A DNA stretch of 64,000 bases, from the NCBI GenBank assembly GCA_030063045.1, contig JAQSEB010000015.1:2232001-2296000 (forward strand), read 5' to 3'. Of the stretch, positions 48,101-57,884 are shown in pieces. The notes under the pieces are model-generated. The model searched no databases and had not been told where the DNA came from. It worked only from the letters and a program-made list of their open reading frames with translations. How positions within the stretch are numbered: position 1 is the stretch's first letter; each line of letters starts with the position of its first letter. Source of the stretch: Pratylenchus scribneri. Its lineage: Eukaryota; Nematoda; Chromadorea; Rhabditida; Pratylenchidae. A program made the position numbers and the translations under genes.

Positions 48101-49661
48101 TTCGCTGCGTGGCAAAAAAATTTCTAAAAATTTGCCCCCTCCATTAAAATTTTTTTCTCGCTACGGGCCTGTCGAAAATGGGTGCATTTTCGATTCGGCA
48201 TGGTCGATTAAGTCGATGAAATTTCAAAATGGTTTGAACTTTTTTTGAGAAGCTAAACCATTATTTAAACCCAAAGAGGATGTTTTGATTTACTAGCTTT
48301 CGGCTAAGCCTTAATACCGGTTTGGAAATTCAGAGACTAATTGACCATGCTGAGTCAAATCTCAAATGAGCCTATTCTCCCGATTGTACGACATATAGAA
48401 GCCCGAAATCGCCAAAATTGCCGAGCTAAATACCCTGGCAATTCCGGAAATGCTCTATTTCCAAGAAAATGCCCGCAAAATTTCTACCAAATTTTGAAAT
48501 AAATAATTGAAAAATGAATACCAAAATTATAAATTCTGCAAAGCTCAACCAAACGTGCAATCAATTGTTCGACATTGTTGGAGTTGGAAAATATTTCCTT
48601 GCAAATTTGGTCTGATTCCGTAATAAAAGTTCCTTGAAAAAATTTGATAAATTACAAATTAAAATATTCCAAAAAAAACCGAGCATTAAAACTCCATGTT
48701 TGTGTGCTTGCATTGTCCAAAGTGGCGGCGGAATTGTGACAAAATGATGCGAAAAATACACGAAAATATCCACATGCCACCAGTGGAAGAAATTGTAGAA
48801 AGGAATAAATTCGGACGAATCATTCGCTTGTCGGTCATCATTATTGCATTTACTCCCGCATAGACTGAAATTACATTATTAGGGTAAAATTTTGAAAATT
48901 TTAAATAATAACTTTTTAATTTTGCATACGCAATTCGTAAAAGTAAGGGACCTTTAATTCGACTTTTTCCGAAAATTTTTTAAAAATCTTTATAAACTCT
49001 AATAAACTTCCTAAATCTAAACCTTTTAGCCGAAACCCAAGAGCCAAGCCAATATGAAAAATAGGGGGCCCATTTCACTAGTTCTGCTGTAGCGGATGTA
49101 AACATTAAAAAGTTCCAAATTATTAATTGGTAAAATATTTGGAATTTAGTTAGGTTTATTTGTACTCATTTTATTCTTTTTCGTTTGGGTATTAGTAAAT
49201 ATGCTATTAAGCATTAATCTACCCTCTATTCTGTTCAATTAATGCCAATCTTGATAAGCTCATCAATGCCAACATTTACACAGGATTTATCCCATTAGTA
49301 ATTGTTGGCATTTGCTTTCCTAGATTATTAAATATGACTGAAATAAGTCATATTTATTTGGTTAGCATATAAAATCAGAATATAAATATTTTGAGGAATT
49401 TTTGATGCTATAAAATTTAATAATTTTCAAGTAAAGTTGAAAAAAACTTTGATTTAATTGCCTTTCATATTCCAAATATCCGCCTCGATGATCGTGGCAA
49501 ACCAGCGTTCTGGGCTGACAATTATTCCATTTAAAATTCTCCAATTTATGTTGTTTAATTTCTTCATTGCATTTAGGAGAAGGTTCCCAACAAAGAATGG
49601 ATTGCAAATTGTCAAAATAATTGAAATTTGTAGCCAATTTTTTTGGGTCATTGTTCGCCAT
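39123..49661 (-). CDS. eng-1: GH85 ENGase with embedded FF-like domain
   Basis: Twelve minus-strand exons, all in phase: 49661-49462, 48864-48680, 48632-48522, 47557-47441, 47390-47321, 46409-46252, 42709-42325, 41226-41173, 41131-40988, 40470-40404, 40357-40265, 39422-39123; 627 residues. Endo-beta-N-acetylglucosaminidase hydrolyses the GlcNAc-GlcNAc bond of free or protein-linked N-glycans, usually in the cytosol; there is no signal peptide. GH85 blocks occur in order: LVCHDHRGGYLEYE, WWHVDIFVYFSHH, DGWLINIEN (catalytic N171 and E173), VIWYDSVTETGELKW, DGFYTNYNW, IYIGIDVFGRG, FAPGWICE. After the first beta-domain part (LNYKSSDKIGI), residues 498-548 resemble a TCERG1 FF domain (QFRQLLRENKI, NWEGELPK, DERYLLLSAAER), then ENGase-like sequence (WIPLNDKFGWKISK) resumes. 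Intron 1 uses a GC donor. Introns are packed with repeats. Confidence 0.82.
39541..39780. repeat. Repeat related to 20590-20745
   Basis: Shares CCGGTATAG, AGGGGATAG and GGACCCTTCATT blocks with the intergenic copy upstream of the secreted-protein gene, including the TTAGGG-like words. Located in ENGase intron 11; ends not defined. Confidence 0.5.
39905..40160. repeat. Fold-back element family C, copy 3
   Basis: Arms TTTGCCGAAATTCTATTGCG and GATTTGGCCAAGTTATATGG with inverse copies; GGTTTAGGG-rich centre. ENGase intron 11. Confidence 0.7.
41304..41638. repeat. Long palindrome in ENGase intron 8
   Basis: Left arm GACACTTGCGGACCAAATGG then GTCTAGCGCC; right arm is the imperfect complement ending GTCCGCAAGTGTC. 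Internal arm segments (CCGAGTTATGGC, TGAATATTCA) also pair, so almost the whole 335 bp can fold back. No ORF. Confidence 0.75.
43340..43545. repeat. Fold-back element, AAACCGGTTT family
   Basis: Contains ACCGGTTTAGAGG, GATCTTGTCAAGACGCGTCG and an inverse ACCATGACAAATTATATATG arm. ENGase intron 6. A further repeat with CCTAAACC words follows to about 43780. Confidence 0.55.
44046..45515 (+). repeat. 51-bp minisatellite
   Basis: About 25 units built on ACATTCAAATGTTTGGATGA, ACAAAAACACAAATTGTTCG and GGAAAACAAAA (51 bp), with truncated and variant units (GGGGAAAAACAC; TTTATAAACA). A higher-order duplication exists: the start block around 44036-44090 recurs at 44512-44590. Decayed units continue to about 45770. 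In the 3.5-kb ENGase intron 6. Long open frames here arise because 51 is divisible by three. Confidence 0.93.
46040..46082. repeat. GC-rich perfect hairpin
   Basis: ACAAGCGCTCGG and CCGAGCGCTTGT form a perfect 12-bp stem, and an inner CCGC/GCGG stem is nested in the loop, all in otherwise AT-rich intron 6 of ENGase. Function unknown. Confidence 0.8.
46757..47045. mobile_element. MITE with GGCGTAGCCAG termini
   Basis: Terminal inverted repeats GGCGTAGCCAGGGGG (left) and CTGGCTACGCC (right, complement). The interior has a poly-C run and paired TCGGCGCTCG words. No ORF. ENGase intron 5. Confidence 0.7.
47623..47952. mobile_element. hAT-like MITE, CAGGGGTGCCAT termini
   Basis: Termini CAGGGGTGCCAT and ATGGCACCCCTG are perfect complements. 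Flanks AGGTAGAC (left) and AGGTAGTC (right) look like an 8-bp target duplication with one change. Interior AACCTGG/CCGGG repeats pair. Inserted in a decayed family A-like fold-back in ENGase intron 3. Confidence 0.78.
47980..48170. mobile_element. MITE with ACCCGTAGC termini
   Basis: GGACCCGTAGCTAGGGGGC at the left pairs with GCCCCCTCC...CGCTACGGGCC at the right. Lies just after the preceding MITE inside the same decayed fold-back. Confidence 0.6.
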
Positions 49662-50576
49662 TTTTATGTGCTCTTAAAAAATATAAATCAATTTTTTATT
49701 TTGTGAAAATGAAGAAATAAAATAAAATTAAGAATTTAGCACGCAAAAAAAATAAAATTTATAAAAAAATTTATTATGTTAAATCATGGTGCGAAAAATC
49801 GCTAAATTTGACGAATTCGTTAAAATGAATCAAATGTCTCATTGACATCTAATACATGGACTGGTTTTTAGACCCTACAAACCTGATACCATTCAATGCG
49901 TCTCGAAATTGATCTTTAAGGCTTGTTGGTCTAAAACTAAAACCAGTCCCTGATTTATTAGAGAAATCGAAATCGATGAGACATTTGATCCATTTTAAAG
50001 AATTCATTAAATTTAGCAATTTTCGCACACTTGCGGATTATTTGCCTTGCCCCGGCAAAAGAGAATTAATTTTGAGGCAAATCATGCGGGTGCGGGACTA
50101 ATTGAATAAAATTTCTTGGGGAAACAAAATGTGTCTGACTCTCGCATGCGGATGTGGATACGAATCTGGTAAAATCATCATTCTGTAATCCGACAAATAA
50201 TGTTGAAATAAAATTTATAAAGTTTATACAATATTTATTCGATATTCAGATAGTCTATCGATTAATAATCTCATAATCAGTTGGAAAATTTGTGCAATTA
50301 TGAATTTTAATTTGGTACTTTTTGGTTATCTTCCGGCAAAATTGAAAATTTTTTTGAGATACTTATTTTAATTCATAAATACCAAAATCTGTTATGATAA
50401 TTAACCGATAAGTACCTTATTTTAAAAAATGATGCACTGAATTTTTGGCAACGAAAGGAATAAAATTCATTTAAAAAACGTATTTTAATCATATATCATC
50501 AAGTTTCTATTTCCGATTCTAACTTGTAAACTTCAAACATTGGATTCAATTCTCCTTCTTTATGCTTCAGCTTTGA
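49662..50576. other. Intergenic spacer upstream of ENGase
   Basis: Should hold the ENGase promoter. A small inverted repeat around 49858-49957 (GACTGGTTTTTAGACCCTAC and inverse) belongs to the AAACCGGTTT family. No exon seen. Confidence 0.4.
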
Positions 50577-50679
50577 TTAAAATTTTGAACCAGCGTTGAT
50601 ATTATTGTTGTTTTTGTTCTGCGTATTCGTGTTTGGCACATTCGTTTGTTGGATTTGGCCAATTACGATGTGGCCTAAC
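50577..50679 (-). pseudogene. Severed C-terminal tail of guanylyl cyclase A
   Basis: On the minus strand, reading in the frame that leads into the Polinton target duplication, there are 34 sense codons ending in TAA at 50577-50579. The encoded tail starts LGHIVIGQIQ and is Asn/Gln-rich. It is the natural continuation of the last cyclase exon (52824-52790) across the duplicated target CCTAAC. The insertion disconnects it, because translation now stops inside the element. Confidence 0.75.
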
Positions 50680-51071
50680 AGCAGCTAAATGACGTGGATT
50701 GTGACCAAAAAATTGCGCCCTCGGGAGGAAAAACGCCTTTTATAAAGGGATTTTCCATCGCGGGCTTTTTAAGCCAATACCCAAAGGGCATTTTTAAACC
50801 AATAAGCAAATGGTCTCTCCAACTTTGTAGTTTGTGTCCAAACAAAGAGGAAGGAAAGAAGGCGAGATTCGCGCAAAATGGATGGAATGGAAAGAAGGAA
50901 GGAAGACCAAATTCCCAAAGGACATCAAAGAGGTCGCCGACCGACCGACCGACAAAGGAAGGGAAGAGAATACTCGTTAAAAGCGAGAGTGCCCACCAAT
51001 TCTTAGGGACCATATTCAAAAATACCCAAATTTGAGAAGAAGGATTTAGCGTTTCACTCAAAAATAATAAG
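50680..51071. repeat. Polinton left terminal inverted repeat
   Basis: 392 bp, complementary to 52398-52789 with no difference noticed. It holds a short internal tandem CCGACCGACCGACC and an identical 128-codon open frame in both repeats that I regard as chance. Confidence 0.93.
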
Positions 51072-51314
51072 TATGGAAGAAAAGAGTAACAGTATTTTCC
51101 CCAAAATACCTTTTTAATACAATATTTTCATTAAATTTATTTTCAATATTTAAAATATTTGATTAATTAAAAATACAATTAGAATAATCAATACAATACA
51201 AGGTTAAATGAGTTACAATATGATTAATGCAATTTGTAATATTTACAATAATAGTGATTATGGGAAAAATGAATTGAATATAATCATGCTTTGCACGATT
51301 ACACAATTTTACAA

Positions 51315-52358
51315 TTATTGTGTGTAGCCAAAGTCAAGGACTTTGAAATCGGAAGGGCGGACAATTCCTTTCGCTACGAAAGGCTTGTAGATTTTTGTTT
51401 GGGGAAATGAGGTTACAATACCTTTTTTGATATTGGGTCGGAGGACTTTGGAATACAATACATGGATTTCAGGGGGATGTCCTGTTCTTAAATATTCTAG
51501 AATGTTCTGTTTGAATGTTTCATAGAGAAGGCCTTGGTTTTCCATAACATCTTCGCTCAATGTTTGACCGCGAATTTTGAGGACGTAGTCAAATTCAGCC
51601 GATGGATTGTTTTTTGGTCGAAGTTTCAAACCATATTGCTTCGAACCGCCACAACTGAATTCGATGATGTCGTGTTTCGGGTATTCATTGGTCAATCCTC
51701 CAAGATGTGGCGAATATTTTAGAGGATTTTTGCCTTTTGGATTGACGTAGATGACCGAATCCGTGTCGGTGTATAGGAGTCTACACCCAGGTGTTTCCAC
51801 TATTTTCTCCATCAACTTGAGGAGATGAAGACGCGCACAACTTGTTGTCCAAAGTGAGATGAATACATTCGATGATTCATGTGCGTCCGTCCACTCCTTT
51901 TTCTTCATATATGTGATCATGTAGACTCCCGTAGCCACATCATCGATCGCAATGAGATTGATCGATCGGTCATTGAAAAGTTGACGAATTTCGTAAATGT
52001 CATCGGTGATGAGGGTTTGAGACAGCCCATAATTTCTCAACCCTAATCGACCCCAAAGTGTGTTGGCCCGGAATTTTTCTGTCTCCCTAAGTCCTTTATT
52101 GGGCTTCATCTTCTTCCGATCGATTTTAATGCCAAACTTTTTAAGACATTCCTTGATGAACTTGTCTTCAGCAGCGCGATTTCCTTTGATGTCTGGATCA
52201 AAACCCGTTGCATGGATTTTTCCGGCCACACAATCGCGCATATATCCGCGGAAGAGTTCTTTGTCTTCTTTTTCAAAAATAATTGCGGCCACAAAGCTTG
52301 TCACGGTGTAGCCGCGTTTCAATGCCATTTTCAATTCTTCTGTTGTACAGGTGCTCAT
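51315..52358 (-). pseudogene. Polinton DNA polymerase B, C-terminal fragment
   Basis: 347 residues open to a natural stop; the frame continues upstream through a C-x-H-T-D-E-x-R motif to the inverted-repeat junction near 52397, where the N-terminal exonuclease, palm and priming parts were lost. Present motifs are the KFRANTLWGRLG region (family B motif B) and LLYTDTDSVIYV (motif C with the two catalytic Asp). This is the protein-primed polymerase B of Polintons. Deletion of motif A and the exonuclease means it cannot be a working polymerase. Confidence 0.85.
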
Positions 52359-52397
52359 CCATCCCCGTTGTTCATCCGTATGTTTGCATTGGTAGTT

Positions 52398-52789
52398 CTT
52401 ATTATTTTTGAGTGAAACGCTAAATCCTTCTTCTCAAATTTGGGTATTTTTGAATATGGTCCCTAAGAATTGGTGGGCACTCTCGCTTTTAACGAGTATT
52501 CTCTTCCCTTCCTTTGTCGGTCGGTCGGTCGGCGACCTCTTTGATGTCCTTTGGGAATTTGGTCTTCCTTCCTTCTTTCCATTCCATCCATTTTGCGCGA
52601 ATCTCGCCTTCTTTCCTTCCTCTTTGTTTGGACACAAACTACAAAGTTGGAGAGACCATTTGCTTATTGGTTTAAAAATGCCCTTTGGGTATTGGCTTAA
52701 AAAGCCCGCGATGGAAAATCCCTTTATAAAAGGCGTTTTTCCTCCCGAGGGCGCAATTTTTTGGTCACAATCCACGTCATTTAGCTGCT
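52398..52789. repeat. Polinton right terminal inverted repeat
   Basis: Mirror copy of 50680-51071. Its outermost 13 bases supply the last codons (Ala-Ala-Lys) and the TGA stop now used by guanylyl cyclase A. Confidence 0.93.
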
Positions 52790-55700
52790 CCTAACAGCCA
52801 AAATGTTTGCATCACACCTTTTCCCTGCAGGTAAATTAAATTAGTAAAATCTTATTCACTTCACTGATCGCAAAAGGATAAAATTTTAAAATTCTAAAAT
52901 TAAAAAAGAGGTCTATTTCTTTTATTTCATTCCGGAAAATGTATTTTTCTGGAAAATTTCTCCGGAAAATGTATTTTTATGGAAAATATGTTTCTTTCCG
53001 GAAAAAAGTGTTTCATTCTGGAAAATGTGTTTCATTCCGGAAAAAATTGTTTTTCTGCAAAATGTGTTTCACTCCGAAAAATGTGTTTCATTCCGGAAAA
53101 TGTGTTTCACTCCGAAAAATGTGTTTCATTCCGGAAATTGTGCTTCATTCCGGAAAAATATATTTCATTCCGGAAAATGTGTTTCATTCCGATAAAATGT
53201 GTTTCATTCAATAAAATGTTTCTTTCCGGAAAAAAGTGTTTTATTCCGGAAAAAAGTGTTTCATTCCGGAAAATGTGTTTCACTCCGAAAAATGTGTTTC
53301 ATTCCGGAAATTATGTTTCATTCCGGAAAAATATATTTCATTTGGAAAAATGTGTTTCTTCCGGAAAATATATTTTATTCCGGAAAATGTGTTTCATTCC
53401 GGAAAAATGTGTTTCTTTCCGGAAAAATCTGTTTCGTTCTGGAAAATGTGTTTCATTAAATAAAATTGTTTCTTTCCTGAAAAAAGTATTTCGTTCCGAA
53501 AAATGTGTTTCATTCAATAAAATGTGTTTCATTCCGGAAAAAGTGTTTGTGTTTCTTTCTGGAAAAAGTGTTTGTTTTATTCCGGTAATTTGTTTTCTTT
53601 AAATGCACTTCATTTAAATATATTTCATTTAAGAAAATATCCACTATTACTTAATGAGTATTTTTTTATATATATTTTCTTCACCTTTATGATGATTTCG
53701 CCTCGATTCTCCATACTATATCCATCGAAATATTTGGCCAACAGTTGATATGTATCATTAGAAATGTGAATTTTATTGGCTAAATTAAAATAATTAACCA
53801 AATTAAAATTTAATTGTTTGACTAACGACTGGAGGAGCTTTCCATGCGGGAGGCGGTATTGACCGTGTCGCCAAAAAGGCAATAACGTGGCATAGCCAGC
53901 CCAACAACCCCGGCCATACAACTACCACTGTGAAGGCCAATTCGAAGGCGAATACTTTCTCCTGGAGGAAGACCAACATCATGGAATGTGTCCAAACTGC
54001 GCATGAATTTCAGGGCCATATCTGCACATTCCTTTACATGTTGGTTTCCGTTTCGTTTTGGAAGACCGGATACGCATAAATAACCATCGCCTATATTCCA
54101 TATCAAAATTAATATTTTACTTTATCTCTCACCAATGGATTCAACTTTGTAAACATCATGTTCATTGATAATTGAGTCGAACACAGTGTATAAATCATTC
54201 ATCAACATTACCACTTGGAGTGGACGCATTCGATTGGAGAGTGCGGCAAATGCGACCACATCCGAGAAAAACACCGTCACACAATCATAATGTTCCGGCT
54301 CAACGGATTGTCCAATTTTTAATCGATCCGCAATTTGTCTATTTTTCATTAATTAGTCATTTATTTTTTATAATCAATATCGGGATAGGGATTTACCGAG
54401 GCAACATTCGATAGAGCAACAAATCGGACTTTTTCTTCTCTTCCGCCAGTTCGCGAGTCCTCTCCTCTACCTCTTCCTCCAATTTGGTGGCATATTGTTC
54501 CAACATATTGAACACGTGGTCCATTAAATTTGTGCTTTGTTGACCCCGAAAAATCGAGCGTAATGCCTCGCGAATTTGGCGGATTGTGGGCCTTTCGGCT
54601 GCCTCTTCTGCCCAACATTCCCGAATCAAATGGACCAGTGTGGGGTCGAGCCCTTCGATGGCTGGGCGAATTGTTGGTCGCAAGGGTACAAGGCCACCAC
54701 GTTTTACCTTTGTTTATAAAAATTATTACAAAATTAGATACTTTTTGAATTACTCACCAAATACAATATTTCTTCTGCATTTTGGCCCTGTCTATGTTGA
54801 TTTCGATGGGAACGTTGATGGCGAGAATTGTTGCCTTCGCGTTGTTCTGATTGTTGATTAGTAGTTCGACCCTGCCTTCCAGCAATAATCATTCTGGACG
54901 CCTCAACAGTGTCAATTATTCTATTGTTCCCATTTGCCTCGCGCTCGTCATCCTCCTCATTTTCCTCCCAGCATGGCCGCATGTTCACAACTTCGGTGAA
55001 TATAAGCCCGAGGGTATAAATATCAGCCTGCTTTGTGCCTTCCATGAAATCATCATCACCGGGGACACTTCTCAACTGCTCCGGCGCTTTCCAGAGCAAA
55101 TCTATTAGAATTGAGATAATTAATATGTTTTCTTCTGCATTTATTCAATTTACCTTTTGTTGTTTGCTTTTTGACATTTTTCATATTGCGTAATCCGAAT
55201 TGTGAGATTTTGACCTTCCAGCGTTCATCCACGAGGCAACAGGATGAACGGAGTCGACCATGGAATTGGAGGTCAGAATTGTGTAAGAATGCAAGGCCCT
55301 CGCATAATTCTGACAAAATTGAGTGGACGAACACCTGGTCCTTGGTTAGGGCATTCCCACTGGCAATCATGTCCCGGATGGAGCCACGGGAGCAAAATTT
55401 CCAAACGGAAATGGCCTCCATGCTATCCAGGCTCAATCCATAGAATCGGTTCAAATTTTCATGGTCCAACATTCTCATCTTTAGAGGAATAATATAAAAT
55501 AAAAATTATTATGGAATTACTGTTCTTAATTCGGCCATGTCCATTTCTGTCAATTGGACCAATGCCGATGGGCCATGCTTTTGGCCAACACATTTCTCCC
55601 CATTGTATAAATATAAGGCCAATCCTTTTGATAATGCCACATTATTGCTACTATTATTTGTGCCAAATGTGGAAGCAGATGGGTCCGAATGAATTGAACG

Positions 55701-56487
55701 TTCACTCCGTTCCGTTTGACTTCTCATCTGTTATTTTAGAAAATTTTAATCATTTTTAAATAATTTTTTATTCACTTTTTCTTTAATCCGTGTCAAAGAG
55801 ACAAAGGAAATTTGCCAGAGAAGATTTTTCTGTTCATTATTTCGTATACGAGAACTGAAAAATTTTTAAAAATTATTTCGAATATAAAATTATGCTTCAC
55901 TAAATGATATAGGCAATCAGATAGACAATGCCAATAATAATCAAAATAATAAGAGCAATTCCCGCAATGATGTAGCCTTTGTAGGCATCGAAAGGCGAAA
56001 TTGGACATCCATTGCCATCAAAGCCACAAAGAGGAACGGACAATGGTGCCGCCCCCTTGTATGGGGATTGCCAAATTGCACTCAAATTCCTCACAGTTAT
56101 ATTCTTCAATTCAATAGGATTATCAATTTTAAATTAATAAAAAAAACGATGTACCACTTTGCCATTGTTCAGCGCAAATTGTAGAACAATTCGAAAACCA
56201 TCGCCCTCCTCTTTTTGCTTCATCCTTGATAAAACTAATGCACGACTGTTTCCATTGTTCTCAATAACAGCTTGGCCTGTCATACCTAAAATTTCTTTCA
56301 ATTTCAAAAAAAATTCATTAAAAAATTTCAAAATTAACCCACCCATAAAAGTTCTTTTGCCATTTTCCGAAATTAATGTCCCATTGCGATAAACATCGGG
56401 ACTAATTCCGTATTTGCTGAATGAAGCATTCAATGCCAATCCATAATTGTAAATGGCATCGTAGAGAAGCATAGAATAAATGGAACC
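52777..56487 (-). CDS. Receptor guanylyl cyclase A, 5'-truncated
   Basis: Exons (minus): 56487-56343, 56285-56155, 56103-55901, 55854-55776, 55727-55521, 55478-55154, 55101-54758, 54707-54397, 54338-54133, 54090-53827, 53779-53685, 52824-52777; about 785 residues. Order: end of the ligand-binding domain ([11 protein letters not shown]), transmembrane helix ([20 protein letters not shown]), kinase-homology domain ([29 protein letters not shown]), signalling coiled coil ([17 protein letters not shown]), class III cyclase domain. Metal-binding and GTP-selective residues look intact: [43 protein letters not shown]. It would make cGMP. No exons for the first two thirds of the extracellular domain are found upstream, so the copy is partial and its start is unknown. 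The last exon now ends in Polinton sequence (WLLGAAK). Confidence 0.85.
52925..53595 (-). repeat. About 20-bp minisatellite in cyclase A intron
   Basis: Roughly 30 imperfect units on the theme TTTCATTCCGGAAAATGTG in the last intron of cyclase A. The core TTTCATTCCGGAAA is identical to part of the 24-bp family unit in reverse orientation, although unit length and remainder differ. Confidence 0.9.
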
Positions 56488-57884
56488 CTTAAAAATGGCA
56501 ATTTGCAATAAATTTAATTAATTTTCAACTTACATTTGTTAATTTTGATCTGTTAACGATTAATCTAATTATTAAATAGTAAATAATTATTCTCTTACTT
56601 GAACATTTAAAAAAGATAAAATGATAATAAATTATTTAAGCAATAATAATTTTTCCATTGCATTTATTAATTTGTTTTTTGAAGAAAGAGAAATATGAAC
56701 TGGCTGACAAGTGAAAGAAACCCTATGAATTTAATTTTAATGCTCTTCTATAGTAAGTGTTAGTTCCTCTATTAATTTGTCTAATATTTACATTACAATA
56801 TTCCCAATAAATAGTGAGTTTGTTAATTAAATTTTTTATGATGAATTAATCCGAATTTAATGAAAATTAGAGACATAAATTTGTACTTATTAGTTAGAAT
56901 CGAAAGTAAATGGAGAAAATGCAAAAGCCTAATGAATTGAGGCTTGAGGGTCATGACAAATTTCCAATTAAGCATTCGAACTTGAGAACAAGACTTAATA
57001 GTTTATACTGATCATTGGAACCTAAAGGCAATGTAAACAAATTCTTTAAAAGAATTAGACTATTTTATTTTTATGAAAACTTGAATAATTAGATGAATAT
57101 AAAGGTCAAAGTTCTCTATTATAATTTTCAAAAATTTCATGGAATTGAAAAATGGAATTTAAGTTCAAATATATAAAAAAGTATTTAAAAAACTAATAAA
57201 ATCTTGATTAATCGAATTGAATCTAATAAAATAAATTTTTGATTCTGTTCTATTTTTAATTCCAATATGACATTAAAATTAGCTTTTTAATATTAGTAAA
57301 CAAAGCTTACAAAATATATTATTTTTTAGTAAATCATTCGATGTTATTTTAGCGATAATATATTTCTACCATTTACATATACTGTAATACTATAACTATT
57401 TTTAATTCTTTAATTAAAATTGCAATTCGCAACATTACATTGTATATTCGAAGGACACAAGTATCAAATCACATGCAATTTTGTAATATTAATATAATTT
57501 GGCACTATATTCATTCCCATTCCCACAATATTAAGCAGCCTTAAAATAATTCATTAAAAAATAATCCCATTTTAATTGTCTATTAATGTTCTAAAAAATT
57601 TTTGTACAAATAAAATTAATTTGTAAATGCTATATAATCCTCCCACATGACCTTTAAGTTTCCAACTTTCTCAATTAAATTCGGATTTGAGGGTACATTT
57701 GGATCAAAAATTTGTATTGGAATGGAACATTATTGGATTCAATTTCTTAATGGAAACAAAATTAAAACACAAATGGCTTCTTCAGACAGGTATATTATAA
57801 AAAAATTGTGAGATTTCTTTGATGAACCAATTTAGAATAATGAATATTGCAACTAGTAATAATTTAGAAAGTTGATCAAAAATC
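56488..57884. other. Head-to-head spacer between cyclase copies
   Basis: AT-rich. Immediately above cyclase A exon 1, minus-strand 56543-56520 retains a donor-like end (AAATTAACAAAT|gtaagt) comparable to the end of the preceding exon in copy B, hinting at a decayed exon. A short plus-strand frame at 57647-57789 is listed separately. Otherwise nothing recognised. Confidence 0.4.
57647..57789 (+). pseudogene. Possible galectin-like exon fragment
   Basis: From an ATG, 47 codons run to a good donor (GACAG|gtatatt). The peptide contains FGFEGTFGS, ICIGMEHYWIQF and LNGNKI, which resembles the strand pattern of galectin sugar-binding domains (hydrophobic strand, then NG turn), but the key His/Asn/Arg set is not clear. 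No matching downstream exon is seen before cyclase B starts at 57885. Weak call. Confidence 0.2.

Larger units (their letters stand above)
50680..52789 (-). mobile_element. Internally deleted Polinton/Maverick
   Basis: Perfect-looking 392-bp terminal inverted repeats (50680-51071, 52398-52789) begin AGCAGCTAAATGACG, and a 6-bp target duplication CCTAAC lies at 50674-50679 and 52790-52795. AG...CT ends and a 6-bp duplication are Polinton hallmarks. Only a fragment of protein-primed DNA polymerase B remains between the repeats; integrase, ATPase, protease and capsid genes are missing, so this is a 2.1-kb deletion derivative of an element normally 15-20 kb. It sits in the last coding exon of guanylyl cyclase A. 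Confidence 0.93.

Noticed and set aside
50675..51061. 128-codon frame on the Polinton repeat, duplicated at 52408-52794
   Set aside because: It begins and ends with the repeat, with no recognisable domain. Identity between copies follows from the inverted repeat itself.
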